Assembly: GCA_964035795.1 (NCBI GenBank)
Contig: OZ038321.1
Location: 9,452,294 to 9,516,293 of the forward strand
DNA length: 64,000 bases
Reading direction: 5' to 3'
From: Pterobdella sp. o SKG-2022
Lineage: Eukaryota > Annelida > Clitellata > Hirudinida > Piscicolidae
The first letter of the stretch is position 1. The number at the start of each line of letters is the position of its first letter. Below are positions 1 to 12,499 of this stretch, piece after piece. Below the pieces are notes generated by a model. That model had not been told where the DNA came from. It ran no database searches and was given only the letters and a program-made list of their open reading frames with translations. Both the position numbers and the translations under genes were made by a program.

Positions 1-157
1 GTGTCACCTTCTATTTTTGTGTTGATATAATCTTCATTGATTAGTAATATTTAGAATCTACAGGCATTCTACTTATAAAATTTCTCAATATTTCGAATCG
101 AAAAACTTTATTTTCATAATTTAGACCAATTTTTATTGAGTTTATTTTTGTCTGCAG

Positions 158-3100
158 GACACAGGGCGAGGAAGTGACAGCCTTAGTGGTAGCAGATAAG
201 GGCTGCGTCTTCAGTGCAGATTCTAGTGGTGCGGTCAAAGTTAGTTTGAATTATTTGATATTCACTAAATAACATCATCAGCTTATACTACACCCATAAA
301 ATTGTAAAAACCATCTCAGAATGTAGCTAAATCTTTTAAATAAATTATGAAAAAAATTTTATCAAATAAAGTATATTAATTAAAAATTAATGGTAAGGAT
401 GAATTGTATATGTAAAAATATTAGGGAGATCACACATTAACTATGCAGGATGCTTATTTTCATCTATTGTTTAATAAATGAGCTGTTCATACTCCGGTTT
501 TTGATTGTTTAAGGCTATAGTTATTTCTATGATTTGTTGTTGAAAGTTGTATGTAAATTGATCATCACTAGTTCCAATATGGAGTTCAGTTAGCGTAATA
601 AGTATGTATCTTACATTCGTAATTTTGCGAGTTCACGATATCGTGATAGAGTTTGATTTCTGTCACTTTTCAGTTTTCTCGCTATATTAAACATGTCTTG
701 CAGATATAAAATGTAAATAAACAAAATTCATTTAGCTGCATTCTTATTTGGTTATTTGAAGTCATGAAACATGTGCTATAAAGTGGAAGCAAGGGCATGC
801 TGCATCGAGCACTTTTTTGATCCAAAAATTTTTCCATGAATATACAAAATAAAGCAATGGCCCTCAGTCCCCAGCAGCTCTTGAATAGGCAGAGGGTGCT
901 AAGAATCCCTGGGCTTTTTTCTTTTCCTTCTTGTTCTCTTGGGAAGTCTTTTTCTTTTGGTAGTTATAATATTGGTTTATTAAATAAGAAGAGTATGGAG
1001 TTGTGTGAAGAGTTGGTGAGGGGGGAGGTTGGTAATTGCTGCATCCAAGAAGTGAGGTGGAGAAGCATGGGTTCAAAGTTTGTAGGTAGCTCAGGTAGAA
1101 GGTTCAAACTATGGTGGTCTGGTAATGAAGATAAGATAGGTGGTGTAGGAATATTAGTTAGAGAGGATTTATGTATGAATGTTGTGGAAATAAATAGGAT
1201 ATCAGATAGGGTAATGGTAGTGGTAATTATTTTTGGTAAAAAGGTTGTAAAAATTATTTGCATGTATGCCCCACAATGTGGAAGATCGATGAGTGAAAAG
1301 TTTTATAAGGAGATAGCAAGAGGGTGTGAAGTGGAAAATGCAAATGAAGTTTTGATTTGCTTAGGAGACTTCAATGGACACATTGGCAAAGAGGTTGATG
1401 GGTTTGAAGGTGTTCATGGAGGTTTCGGAATAGGCAAGAGAAACTTGGAGGGTAGATTGCTGTTAGAATTTTGTGTTGAAAAGGATCTGTGTGTGGGTAA
1501 TAGTTGGTTCAAGAAAAAGGATAGTAGGAAGGTAACTTTTAATGGGGGGTGTAGTGGGACAGAAATTGACTTTGTGCTGATGAAAAAGAGGCAGAGGAAG
1601 TTTCTGATGGATGTAAGCGTAATTGGAGGTGAGCTTCAGCATAAGCTTCTTAAGGTAGTTTTAGACAGAAGGTGGCTTAAAAATGCCCAAAGTAGCTGTG
1701 CTAAAAAGGAATATCGCACAAAAGTGTGGAAACTTTTGAACGAAGATATCAAAACAAAATTTTCAGAAAAAATGGAGGTTTTGTATGAGAAATGCGATGA
1801 AAAAAAAGTCAGTGACCCCTTGGAAAAGGGAAAGATGCTGACTATAATAAAATGATGATGATGATGATGTGTCACATAATTGCAAAAAAAATAAATGAAT
1901 TCTTTGTATTTCTAATAGGATTTCAAAGTAGTTATGTAAACTACTAAATTAATTTTAAAAATGACATGATCCTTTTCTTATTTTTGTAGTTTTTGAACAT
2001 AGCAAAAGTTAACAAATATTCAGTTGTGGAGTTTGGAGAACTTGACTCAAGGCTGCAAGAGGAAACTTAACGTCTCTTCTCACAAGGTTATTAAAGCAAA
2101 ATAAACATCCTTTATTATACTAGAGACTTCGTAAATAGAGAATCATTGAAAACGTTTGAAAAATAATAAAATTTCTCTTAATACAAGATATAAAGTTGAA
2201 CTTAAGATATTCAATAATGTTATTTTATGTTATATTAATCAAAAATCATTGAAGTAGAATAACCTTAAGAGTCAATTGTAAGAAACAAACAAATGGTCTG
2301 GTAAGACAGAAATAACGAAGCTTTTTGCAAAAAATTTCTACATTACCAAGTGATCTCCATTTCATAATGTGAGAATGAAGATTTTTTTACGAAATACTTC
2401 ATGGTTTTTGTTTGACTCCTACAATTGCCTATATTCTTCTTTTTAAAATCTGTTTGTGGCTGCATCTCACAGCACTATTTTGATTTCCTTTAATCTCATA
2501 GTTTCTCAAGCTTTAAAATTTATGTTTTTTCATTAACAATTTTTTTATAATATAAATTCAATTGACCAATATTTATTTTAGTTCTAGGCATTAGAACATG
2601 GTACACTAAGCTTTCAAAAATCCGGATGAATCGAGACTTGTATTAATTTTTTTAAATTCGGAAAATTGAAGGTATTTCAATAAAAATATTTTTTGCTTAA
2701 AATTAACTTCATTTTTTATGAAAAACACTCGCAATTTAAAAATTCATTTCTACCCCAAAAAAACTACAAAAAATTCTTGAATGAAACTTGAATTTCAATG
2801 AAAATATTAGGCAATCTGAAAAGCTGTCTATTTAAAGAAATTTTTTTTAATCAAAATCCAAGCCAATCGAACTACAATAGGTTGCAGTTTCTGGTATGGA
2901 GCAATTTTCCAATCATTTTTGTTTGTCACTCAGCCTTCATGTTAGCGCTATAGTTCATGGAAACTTTTGCATTCTCTTGTATAAGCACTTTTTCCAATGG
3001 CATGTGATTTTTAGGTTTGTTTTCCAATTCAATCCGTTTCATCAGCATTATAAATTTGTTCAGAACTTCAACTTTTATTTCGCAATAACTTCAAATTTAT

Positions 3101-6100
3101 TGAGAATGTTTTTTAAAAATAAGATTTTTCATATTTTAAAATTGAAACTTTCCGCCATAAAAATTTTTAAAACCCGTTGTGAGATCTTCCCGCATTATTG
3201 AATGGTTCGGATTTATGTGGGCCTACTGTGATAACTTATATAATATAGATCGATATTAAAATATTGTTAACGTTTTGAAATGAGCAGGTGACTTGTCTGG
3301 CTGTCAACAAACTGAGGTTTGATCTCTGTTACCTCATGATATTCATTCAACTGAGTATTATCAAAAGTTGAATCATTATATTTTATCGAATATTATTTAG
3401 AAATTAGAATAAAGACTAAATCACTAAGCATCTCACCTTTAAATCTGTTTCAAGCCATATAACGCCTCACATCGTGTATAATATTTCCACAGGTTGTTTG
3501 TGAGTGGAGATGATTCGTGCATCAGGTCATATAAGATTGTCACCATGGACGATGATGCTTGTGTCATGGTTGTTTTTCAGTTTCTGCTTTTCTATAAAGA
3601 AAAAATTTAAAGAAATTTTATCAAAAGTTAAAATTTAATGGTTCAAGTTTATAGTTTTTTGTTATGCTCTTCGATTGTTTTTTAGCATGATTATATTGTT
3701 TTTATAATCATGAATGATTGCGGAAATTTTTTCAGAACGCCCACGCAAACAGCACAAAGGCTCTGGCATGCACAGAACATCTTCTTTTCTCGTCTTCCTA
3801 CAGTGTTGTCAAGGTTTCTCATTTTTTTTTCTTTTAAGCCAATCTTCTGCCTGAATTTTTATGTGAATATGTCTATCAAAACAACGTTCTCTGGTACATC
3901 TGAAAATAACTGAAGTGTTAAGGTTAGGTCGTCGGTATAAAAAGCCTGAAACTCTTTTTTGATTATTTATGAGATAATATTTGTGACTGTGGTATTGTCA
4001 CTAAACAGCTTTCAAGTTAGCGCTTTTTTATAAGCTGGGTATCAATCGATTTCGTTGGGAAATCTTACTTAAAAACAGCAAGGCAAGGTGCCCAAGGTTC
4101 TGGAAGGGAGGTATTGAATGTGATTGTTTTAAATTAAATTCTTTGCTTTGACTGACAGTTTATTCGAACTTTTACTGAGTATAAAAAAAATTAATCAACT
4201 GCCACCTATATGCTGCAACATGTGCAATAGCATTAACTTCTATTAATGAAGAAGCTTAAGTATAATTGAATTTTTCTATTTAAGTTATATTCATAAACTT
4301 TCTTTGATGCTAAACATAACTACCACGTTGAAGTATGATTCTCACAAACAGGTGTGGGACTGTGCCACTCTACGGCAGGTGCAAGTGGTAGACCATCTGA
4401 AACACTGGGTCAGAGCTATGCACATGGATGCCTCAAAGGTGAACAGTCAAAACTATATTATATTTGATTTTTTTTATTACCCCTAAGTTCCCCCGTGTTG
4501 GTTAGGAACGTACCCTATCTTCATCATCAGGCTGTTAGTGTTGGTCTTAGGATGTTTTCTTGCATATTAAGAACCTAGCCTGATGAGAGCAAACTGATGA
4601 AACAGCTTGAGGGTCCTCCAAAAAAATTATTTTGAAACAAGATAAAATTAGTAAGCCCAAAGGATTACTCGAAGGCAGGGAATGGTCGTTTAGATTTGTA
4701 CCCTGAAAGGGTAGCTGCCCCACTAACTAACAAGCCTAAACGTTAGGGCTTAGATGCCTACTAATGTCATGCCTTGGACAGGTGTCTTTTAATGCCATGC
4801 CCAGGACCAATTATATTTGATTTATTTGTCTGTACAGTTGATTTAAATCAAACACTAATCTCCCAAAGTCCAACCCTGACCTTTTCATGAAGGGGGATGT
4901 CAACGTGTTAGTGTCAGAGGTACGCCGTTAGAGACTTATGTTTCTAGTAGGGCCACCCAAGGCGGACAGGCTTGACACTAGCGGTGAAAGTTCGTGGCCT
5001 GGCTAGCATAAGTCAATGGTGAAGATTATGCTTTTGCGGCAAGCACTATTTTTCCTTTCTGTCACAAACTGGGTGTCAGTAGCTTTTGCAGCTTTTGTTT
5101 TCATTTTATTTTGACTTTTGGTGTGAAGTAGCGGTTCGGTGCATAAGTTCTTCATAGCACCAACGGTGAAGCGCATACCTCTAGCTAGCAGGGAACGGCG
5201 GAGTTGATGGACTGCCGTAAGTGTTCAAGTTGGTTCATGGAAAGGCATCTTACAATAAAAACCTTGCCAAAGAATGAGTAACGAAAAAATATAACTTTGT
5301 AGGCGGTGCTGTCACCAAAAGCGTGGACAGTCACGTCTCTGGCTTGGCTGCTCCAGGACATGGAGCAGCAGGATCAGGCCCATGTTTCAACATCAGCAAA
5401 TATTGGTACTTTGAGTGTTGGTACAATGAATGTTAAAAGTGACGAGTTAGCTGAGACATTTTCTTGGAGAAAGTTGAGTTTCTGTTGTGTGTAAGAATCA
5501 AAGTGAAAAATATTGTTAAAAGTTTTTGATGGTGGTGGTTGGAGGTATAAATATTATGGTTTTGGGCTGAAGAATAAATTTGGTGGAGTTAGTATTATGG
5601 TGGCTAAATGGTTGTGGAAAAATATATTCGAGGTATTAAGGGTGTCGGCTTGTATTATTCTAATACGTCTGTTTATGGGTGAAAAAGCGTTTTTTATTTT
5701 GTGCATTCATGCTTCTCAACCAAATCTGAGTGACACTATTAAAGACGATTTTTATTAACCTGCAATACCTATTGTCAAATGTCTCAGCTTTTGAAGAGTT
5801 ATGTGTATGTGGTGACTTTAATGGACACGTTGGTTCAAAAGCCTCTGGGTTTGAAGGTGTCCATGGTGAGTTAGCTTTTGGTAAAAGGAATTTAGAAAGT
5901 GAAAGAATTTTGGAGTTTGCGGTTACTTATAATTTTGTAATTGGTAACTCATGGTTCACGAAAAAATTTTCACATCTGATAACATATCAGTCCGGTGTTT
6001 CTGCTACTCAAATTAACTTCTTTCTTTACAGAAGAAGGTTCATGAAGCATGTGAAAAATGTGAAGATGATTTCGGGTGAAAAATGTGTTTTCAGCACAAG

Positions 6101-9100
6101 CTTGTGGTTGGAGGTTTTTAGGTTCCTTCTTTCATCAGAAACATTAAAAGGTTTAAACCTCGTACCAAGCTATGGAAGTTGCGTCAACTTAATAAACAAG
6201 CTGAATTTTCATCTGCTTTTTCTTCGTTGACCAATGATAAAATGCCGGAAACTCACCGTGTGAACAATATCTAGCTTTTTTTGAAAATACACTTGCTATC
6301 AGTCACAGAACAAGTTTGCAGAGTTTTTTGTAAATTTTCATGGATGAGACAAACGTGGTAGTGGAATAGTGATGTAGAAGCAGTAGTGGATGAAAAAATA
6401 TGGAAAGCGGGTGGAAGTCGAGAAAACTATGTTACGGCTAAGAGGTTATCAAATCTGGTAATATACCTTGCAAAAAATGAATCTTTTGAGCTCGGTATGC
6501 AAAAAGATGAAGCTGATATGAATAGGATTTTTCGACTTGCAAAGCAATTAAAGAAAAATAATACAGACATTATAGGCGAGAAAGGGGTTTTAAATGACAC
6601 CAGCGCCATTTCATTAAATATTGGAACAAAGAAGGCTGCTTGGAATGAACATTGCATCCGCTTACTCAACCATGAATTTCCTCGAGATGAAAGTAGTCTG
6701 ACAAAAAAGAGGCTGGTTGGAGGACCCAGTGCTCTTACACGCCTGGTATGTTTCACAAAGCTATCTTCAAAATGACTGCTGGTAAAGCATCTGATCCATC
6801 TGGTGTTGTGGTTGAAATGGTGAAAGCTTCTGGTAACTGTGGTATTCGTATACTGTGCGATCTGGTCAATGTTATTATATCTCACAACAGCATCCCAACT
6901 GAATGGCGCTACAGTTACATACTCAACCTCTATAAAGTAAAAGAAGATGCTATGTTTCGAAACAACTATGGAGGTTTAAAGTTAATGGACCATGTCATAA
7001 AAATAGCATAACGTGTTGTGGAGGCACTTATTATGAAAAATATCTACATAGATAAGATGCACATCAAATCAATGACGAGTATGATTTTAGTGGCATTAAC
7101 TTCAGGAGTTTCTTGACCAATGAGTATTATGAACTTTGAATGCAATTTAATTTAATATAAGTTTTCTTAGATATGACAATTTAAAAAAAATTATGCAAGT
7201 ATAACTCAATAAACAAAACAGCTAAGATTATATGAAGAAAAGGTCTGTTGTTTGAAACAAAAGCAATCATAATAATACTTATATAAATGACATTTAGAAA
7301 ACTGAGTTGATTTTATGAATGTATAAAAATATCTGTGATAAAAAGCAAAAAAATATATGTAGATGAAACTTCAAGTAAAATATTTTGAGCAATCAAATGT
7401 TAATTTTAGACAAAATTTGAACTTCATTGTTTTCATCTTTTTTCTTCAATGGGACTTCCACATCATCACAATTGAAACCAGAAATTGCTTATCTTTTTCT
7501 TTCTTGTTACATTTTATTATATTAATTAAATGATGATATTTTTTTTTTATCTTTTATAGAATTTTCATCCAAGCAATGCCAGCCTTTATTACCCCCAAAA
7601 AAACCATGAAGTGTTTATCTTTGTAATTTTTGTCGTTGCATAAGATAAAATTGTTGATGTTCATAATTTATTTTCTTTCTATGTAAAGGAAAAAATCCGA
7701 AATCATCCCAAAAGAAGTACTTCTTGTATGTTATTGCACTAAGTTATTGAATTTTGAAATAAAATCGCGAGATTATTTTAAATAATATTATTTTGACATT
7801 TTAAACTGAATTATGTAGTCTTTAAGTATAAAAATCGACTATTCGAGTCGCCATTATAACCTCGACAAGCCACCTTCGATTGGCGCTAAAATCATGGTTT
7901 CATGCCTGGACGTAGGACCACTGATGCAATATACATTCTTCGACAGATGCAAGAAAAGTACTTGGCTGCCAATAAGCCACTGTTCATGGCTTTTGTTGGT
8001 TTGAAAAAAACATTTGACAGAGTGCCAATAGAAGGTCATTTGGTGGGTTATGCACAAACTTCGAGTGGAAAAGTGGTGTAAGTTTGGTTCAGATTATTCA
8101 TGATAAAGAGAAAAGCATGGTGAAGGTTGGTGGCAGTTGTAGCGATGAGCTCGATGTTGGTGTGCATCAGCGCTCTGTTCTCGGTCCTCTTTTTGTTCCT
8201 TATCGTCCTTGAAGCTATATCAATGGAATTCAAAACTAGTGCACCATGGGAACTTTTGTATGTCGACAACTTGGTTGTCATTCCAGACAACATGGAAAAT
8301 TTGGTTGAAAAGTTGAACACATGAATAGAAGCCTTGAAAATGAAAGGCTTAAGAGTAAGCATGATGAAAAACAAAGATATGATATCTGATTGCAATCTTG
8401 ATTTTTTTCAAAAATGTTTAAAATATCCATGTGGTGTTGGTTTTAGAAATTTGGGCTCTAATTCTGTATTTTCAATAGTTGTAAATTTTGGGTTTATAAA
8501 AAATGTGGGGTAAAAAAGTGAATTGAAAAATGACTCCTTGTTCAAAGGTGCTTGGGGCTTATGTACTGCTGGGTCAGTTGGTGGTAGAAAAACCACAGAA
8601 GCACATCTGGGTAACCATAAACTTGAGGTTGTCTTTGATTTTTGTTATCTAGGTGACAAGTTATTTGCCGGTGGTGTTTGTAAGTTTCATCAAAAATAGA
8701 ATCTAATGTGCTTGGAATAAATTTCACCAACTCCCACATTTCGTTTACAACTAAAGGTCAAATATAAGTCTCATACATTAGAGCAGCTGTTTTATGCGCA
8801 TCAGAAACCTGGTCCTTGTCACCACCCTCTTTGAACTGTTTGAAACGCAATGATCTGACACTGATAAGCTCAATATGTAAAGCCAAGCTAGCAGATCGAA
8901 GGAGCAAAAAAGCTTTTCTTGAAAAACTCAATATCAAAAACATCGAAACGGGCATCCATTGTAACAGACTGAGGTGGTTTAATCTCGTAGAACGCAGCAC
9001 TGGTTGGGTATCGAATGTTTAGCGTATCAATGTGCCAGCAATAAGAAAACCTGAAATAACAAAGCTGACTTGGGAAGAGCTGCTGAAGAAGAACCGCAAA

Positions 9101-11219
9101 AAGTTTGAAATTTCCACAACCAGCCCTAATGACCACGCTGCATGAATGAAAACTTAACGGGCTTTAAAATGAATGATGATGATGATGACTAATCGATTTT
9201 TTAACTAAGAGACTGAGATTTTCAAAATACACTTGATATCATCAGGTGGCTGATTCATACATATTTTATAGACATTTTATGTTTTTTTTTGTTCAGATTT
9301 TTTTGATTTTTGAATGTTCAAAATGAGGAAATTTTTAGGTATATTTATTATTTTACAATTAATAAACTTTTTGATAAGTTCAACCTTAAAATGCATGAAT
9401 TATAACATGAAAACGAGCTAAGAAGGTGGATCAACTTAATGATAAACAAAAAAATTTAATGGATTAAAATAAGAAAAACTAAAATAATTGTAAATTTTTC
9501 AAAAAAAATGAAATTAAAATTATTATAACTAGAATGACAAAACACTCAGTTGTTGACTGGTAGCGAGGGTGAAGTGGGTGTGTGGGATGCGGGCAGGACT
9601 CCCATAAACAGACTGCACAGCATAAAGGGAGACTTTGGAGCTGTCTTTTCACTCACAGTCACATACGACCTAATCATTATTGGTTTGTCTCTCTCTTGTC
9701 ACATCAGACTTCATGTTAAAACTTATGGAAGCTTGTTCATTCTTTTTAATGAATGTATCTATTTTTTTATTTTTGAATTTATTCATTGAAATTTTCAACT
9801 ATTTGTTGTTCATTGCTTAGTTGAAATTTTAAAAACAATTTTTAGATTCAAATACATGTAGTTGATTAAACGTATTATTTTTTAAATTGTACAATATGAT
9901 GAAATTAAACTCAATGATCTTCAAATTTATTGATGTACGAAAGACGGTTTCATAACAAATTTAGAAGCTTTTTGCCTTAATAAACTGATGAACCATCGTG
10001 CCTAGTTTTACCAAATGCATAACAAATAAATAGGGACACAGAGAATGAACATCTACGCCTACAACATCATCACCCTCAGCCTGGTGCACCAGGTTTTATT
10101 AGATTGTTTCTCAGTACTTTCAAACGTTTTAAACAAACTTTATAACGCGGATGAATTATTCAATTTAAATTGAATTTTACTATTTTGGTAAAAAAAGATG
10201 CTTCAAAAGTATTTGATATCAAACGCATGAAAACTTTTGCAGTTTATACTGAACATACAATAGTTTTTCAAAGGTGTTTTTTTCCACAGTTCACTGGACA
10301 CTTGGGTCCAATCACGTGCCTTGTTGTCTCCCCAAATCAGAAATACATGGTCTCTGGGTCTTCTGACAATTCCATGCTGGTCAGTGCATTAAATGCTTTA
10401 ATGGTCGATCCTATGTTATTGATTAAACTCATGATTGGATTGGCAGTTTGTGCAGTTGATATTCGCTTCAATGCACTTAATATATGTTTGATTCTTCAAA
10501 TAAAACATTATTTTCAAGTTATGGTGCTTAGAAAACAAACTACTGGTGCAAGCTTTGCAACGGCACAAAGGTAGGGTGACATGTGCTGGTGTTTATAACG
10601 AGTATCTTCTTTCGGGCTCAATCACGTCTGAAATAAAGGTCAAGCTTATTCGATAAATGTTATATAGATTCAATAAATGTTCATGTAATCTTATGTGATT
10701 TGAAAAAATCAAATATAATTGTATAACTGAAGAATCAAAAGAGTTATCAAAAATTTATTTCTTGATAAAATTTTCCCGAATGACTTTTTAAATCATTTTT
10801 GTTGCTTCAAGTTCCCTTTGATTTATTTTATAAATCAAACATAGGGAATTACCCCTAAAAAAACACCAAAAACTTTTGTTGATATTTCTTTGAATTTTGT
10901 TTGTTTAATGAAGAAATGAAGTCTGTTTAATTGTAAGATGATTTCATCAGGAAAATTTGAAAACTGTTCATTTTCAAAATGACTTATCCTTTTTATACCA
11001 TTTTTTGAATCATTCAAATCCTTAGTGTAGGCTGTTTTTTTACCAAAAGTGGTGCTTTTTTAAACAGTAAATTTTACAGATTTAAAACTTGAGTTTTCAA
11101 TTTTTTTTGTTATATAGAATAATACTACTAATAATATAATAATCAATAAATAAAGTATTTAGCATAATTATTTAACTTAACAGATCTTCCAAGCAACGCC
11201 TCAGAAGTCAAACGTTTAA
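158..11219 (+). CDS. TRAF7: TRAF7-like WD40 gene, 3' part (seven-blade propeller)
   Basis: Exons read as 158-239, about 1990-2070, 3288-3316, 3493-3568, 3736-3813, 4352-4438, 9550-9682, 10034-10092, 10290-10379, 10519-10638 and 11184-11219 (TAA). Together they give seven WD40 blades and then stop, as in the C-terminal half of TRAF7, an E3 ubiquitin ligase whose N-terminal RING, TRAF zinc finger and coiled coil would lie upstream of the window. The best diagnostic is blade 4, which opens with KHWVRAM as TRAF7 opens with NHWVRAL; blade 6 carries GHLGPITCLVV and blade 7 RHKGRVTCAGV. Most exon phases join cleanly. The donor after 1990-2070 is not visible, because that frame reads on into TAA at 2068. 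The 5.1-kb intron 4439-9549 carries repeat A and an RTE element. Another seven-blade WD40 protein is the main alternative. Confidence 0.68.
625..1872 (+). mobile_element. RTE-type LINE copy, internally deleted, endonuclease only
   Basis: The copy starts like the 56.44-kb copy (gcgagttcac followed by a related leader) and ends in the same 3' tail as the minus-strand copy at 62.4 kb: gtcagtgacccc, aaaaggg, then aataaaatgatgatgatg. Between these lies an intact endonuclease ORF (836-1855), with no reverse transcriptase. The junction is near 1805, where sequence that continues for another 2 kb in sister copies jumps to the 3' tail. It lies in the first visible intron of the TRAF7-like gene. Confidence 0.8.
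836..1855 (+). CDS. APE-type endonuclease ORF of RTE-like LINE (RT deleted)
   Basis: A 339-residue uninterrupted ORF. It shows the exonuclease-endonuclease-phosphatase motifs of LINE endonucleases in order: SYNIGLLNKK (about residue 43), CIQEVRW, MYAPQCG, LGDFNGHIG, GNSWF, TEIDFVLM and ELQHKLL. The family nicks target DNA to prime reverse transcription. The last 20 or so residues are read from the joined 3' tail, so the C-terminus is a by-product of the deletion. Some copies of this family are annotated in animal genomes as craniofacial development protein 2-like. I see no sign of host use beyond the intact frame. Confidence 0.8.
   Translation: MNIQNKAMALSPQQLLNRQRVLRIPGLFSFPSCSLGKSFSFGSYNIGLLNKKSMELCEELVRGEVGNCCIQEVRWRSMGSKFVGSSGRRFKLWWSGNEDKIGGVGILVREDLCMNVVEINRISDRVMVVVIIFGKKVVKIICMYAPQCGRSMSEKFYKEIARGCEVENANEVLICLGDFNGHIGKEVDGFEGVHGGFGIGKRNLEGRLLLEFCVEKDLCVGNSWFKKKDSRKVTFNGGCSGTEIDFVLMKKRQRKFLMDVSVIGGELQHKLLKVVLDRRWLKNAQSSCAKKEYRTKVWKLLNEDIKTKFSEKMEVLYEKCDEKKVSDPLEKGKMLTIIK
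2071..3287. other. AT-rich intron, no gene seen
   Basis: AT-rich sequence within the TRAF7-like gene. The ORF at 2896-3201 has low-complexity, Phe-rich composition and no recognisable domain, so it is not called. Confidence 0.5.
4473..4815 (+). repeat. Dispersed repeat family A, copy A1
   Basis: Begins attacccctaagttccccc and ends catgcccaggacca. It aligns along its whole length with 19917-20277 and 31474-31828 (shared blocks include catcatcaggctgttagtgt, cctgatgagagcaaactgat and ccctgaaagggtagc). It has no coding capacity and the same orientation in every copy. Probably a SINE or other non-autonomous element; no clear tRNA head was seen. Confidence 0.75.
4830..9185 (+). mobile_element. RTE-type LINE, nearly full-length but decayed
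   Basis: A GC-richer leader (4830-5390) is followed by endonuclease pieces at 5400-5494, 5513-5758 and 5730-6230 (GTMNVKSDELAETFSWRK, CGDFNGHVGS, FEGVHGE). A linker (6386-6775) and RT pieces at 6748-7011 (IPTEWRYSYILN) and 7895-8330 follow, then a C-terminal piece at 8816-9022 and a gatgatgatgatg tail at 9170. Frameshifts and stops break every domain. The RT active site reads YVDN instead of YADD, so this copy is dead. About 770 bp of unrelated AT-rich DNA (roughly 7080-7850) interrupts the RT just before its FMPGR motif. Confidence 0.8.
7080..7855. repeat. AT-rich insert interrupting the RTE reverse transcriptase
   Basis: RT coding similarity stops near 7075 and resumes near 7890 at the next motif of the same domain. 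The sequence between has no coding pattern and no identified family. Its ends are approximate and no target duplication was recognised. Confidence 0.45.
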
Positions 11220-11569
11220 GAAGCAAAGTTTCTTTCGCCTATTTTAATGTTTTTAATAATTTATTTCCATCAACATTTAAGGGTCATTTATATCCTTTCA
11301 ATTCAAGTGCATTATTAAATCAAATTGTGAGATGGAACGTTTTAGCTGCTCAATTTTTTTTCAAATTAAAAAATATCTTCGAATTAATAGTAATTTTTTT
11401 GTTTGAGTGAAATTTTTCATTTATGTTTCTAAATATTGATTGGACATGTTGTTAACAATATATACATGGCTTTTTACACTTCCAAACTCGTTTAGTACCT
11501 TTTTGATATTAATTAAATCAATTTGACTGAAAAAATATATTCTTTTTCGACTATTGAAACCTACTGCAT

Positions 11570-11765
11570 TTTAATCAACTAAGTGAAGATAAAAGACGCG
11601 ATGGCATAAAACTGGTATAGAATTTTAATAGTCTAGATAGCGCTACTTGTCTTGTTTTTTTATAGCGCAGTGAAATCGAAATACACAAGCGACAACCTCA
11701 CAAAAACATAAAGAAGATCCTATGTCATCGCGTCTGTTTACCTGCTTTAACTTTAGTTAATAGGA
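11570..11765. repeat. Foldback (MITE-like) element
   Basis: Imperfect terminal inverted repeats of about 40 bp. The left arm contains aaaagacgcgatggcata (about 11590) and the right arm, on the other strand, reads aacagacgcgatgacata. The loop is non-coding and contains acacaagcgacaacctcaca, similar to cacagcgacaatc near 37612. It lies just after the TRAF7-like stop codon. Confidence 0.6.
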
Positions 11766-11774
11766 GTGAGCAGA

Positions 11775-12240
11775 TTGGACCAATCATAGATTTTGTCAGT
11801 TGAAAAATGTTAGTTTTTTTTTTCATAAAAATACTAATGTATCAAAATATACAAATATTTACGGATTTTACAAAAATTCGATCCAAGTGTATGCAAATTA
11901 ATTTTCTTAAATATAGTGTTCTTTGAAATGAAATAGATATTTTTTTTAAATAACAAAAAAATAGTTTTTTTCAAATACGAATGTAAAAAAAATGGTTATT
12001 TTAGTACTTTCACAATTTTTTTAAAATTCTATGATTGGTGCAAGTTCTTTATCAATGCTATTGGCTCGCCGATAAAGCTATTGAATGAGTATAATGAAAT
12101 CGTCAAGTGCCTGTCACAAAAACATAGTTGATTGGTTGACAAAAAACCACAAAATAAAAAAAAAACTCATTTATTTGAGTGATATTATTCATTAAATAAT
12201 AAGTATACAAAATATTTTGTTTTATAAAAAAAAACTAGTT
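11775..12240. repeat. Second inverted-repeat element with related tail
   Basis: The arms ccaatcatag (11783) and ctatgattgg (12029) are inverted copies. Downstream, acaaaaacatagttgattgg (about 12118) resembles acatatttgattggttgg near 37630. Non-coding; boundaries uncertain. Confidence 0.35.
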
Positions 12241-12499
12241 ACTATTAAACGCTGAGAACGACGATTTATTGTGACATGCCTCATCCAAGAGTGTTTTGCT
12301 TGCGGTAATATAACTTACGAATTGGAGTTTGCGGTGAGAAAAAAAGCTTGCAATATTTTCTTTGTTCGGCCAATGAGATCTTTTTTGTTACATATATCAA
12401 ATAATATATTTTAAAAACATAATAATTTTTATTGTTTATTTCTAATTTTTATTGTTTTATGAAATCATAAAGTACACAAAATGACACGTAGTTTTTGTT

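Noticed and set aside
2896..3201. 101-residue ORF with Met start
   Set aside because: Phe-rich, AT-driven composition, no domain, and it lies in an intron of the TRAF7-like gene.
2068..3287. Reading 158-2070 as the end of one WD40 gene and 3288-11219 as a second
   Set aside because: The two parts add up to exactly seven blades in the TRAF7 order, and no N-terminal domains or promoter-like sequence separate them.
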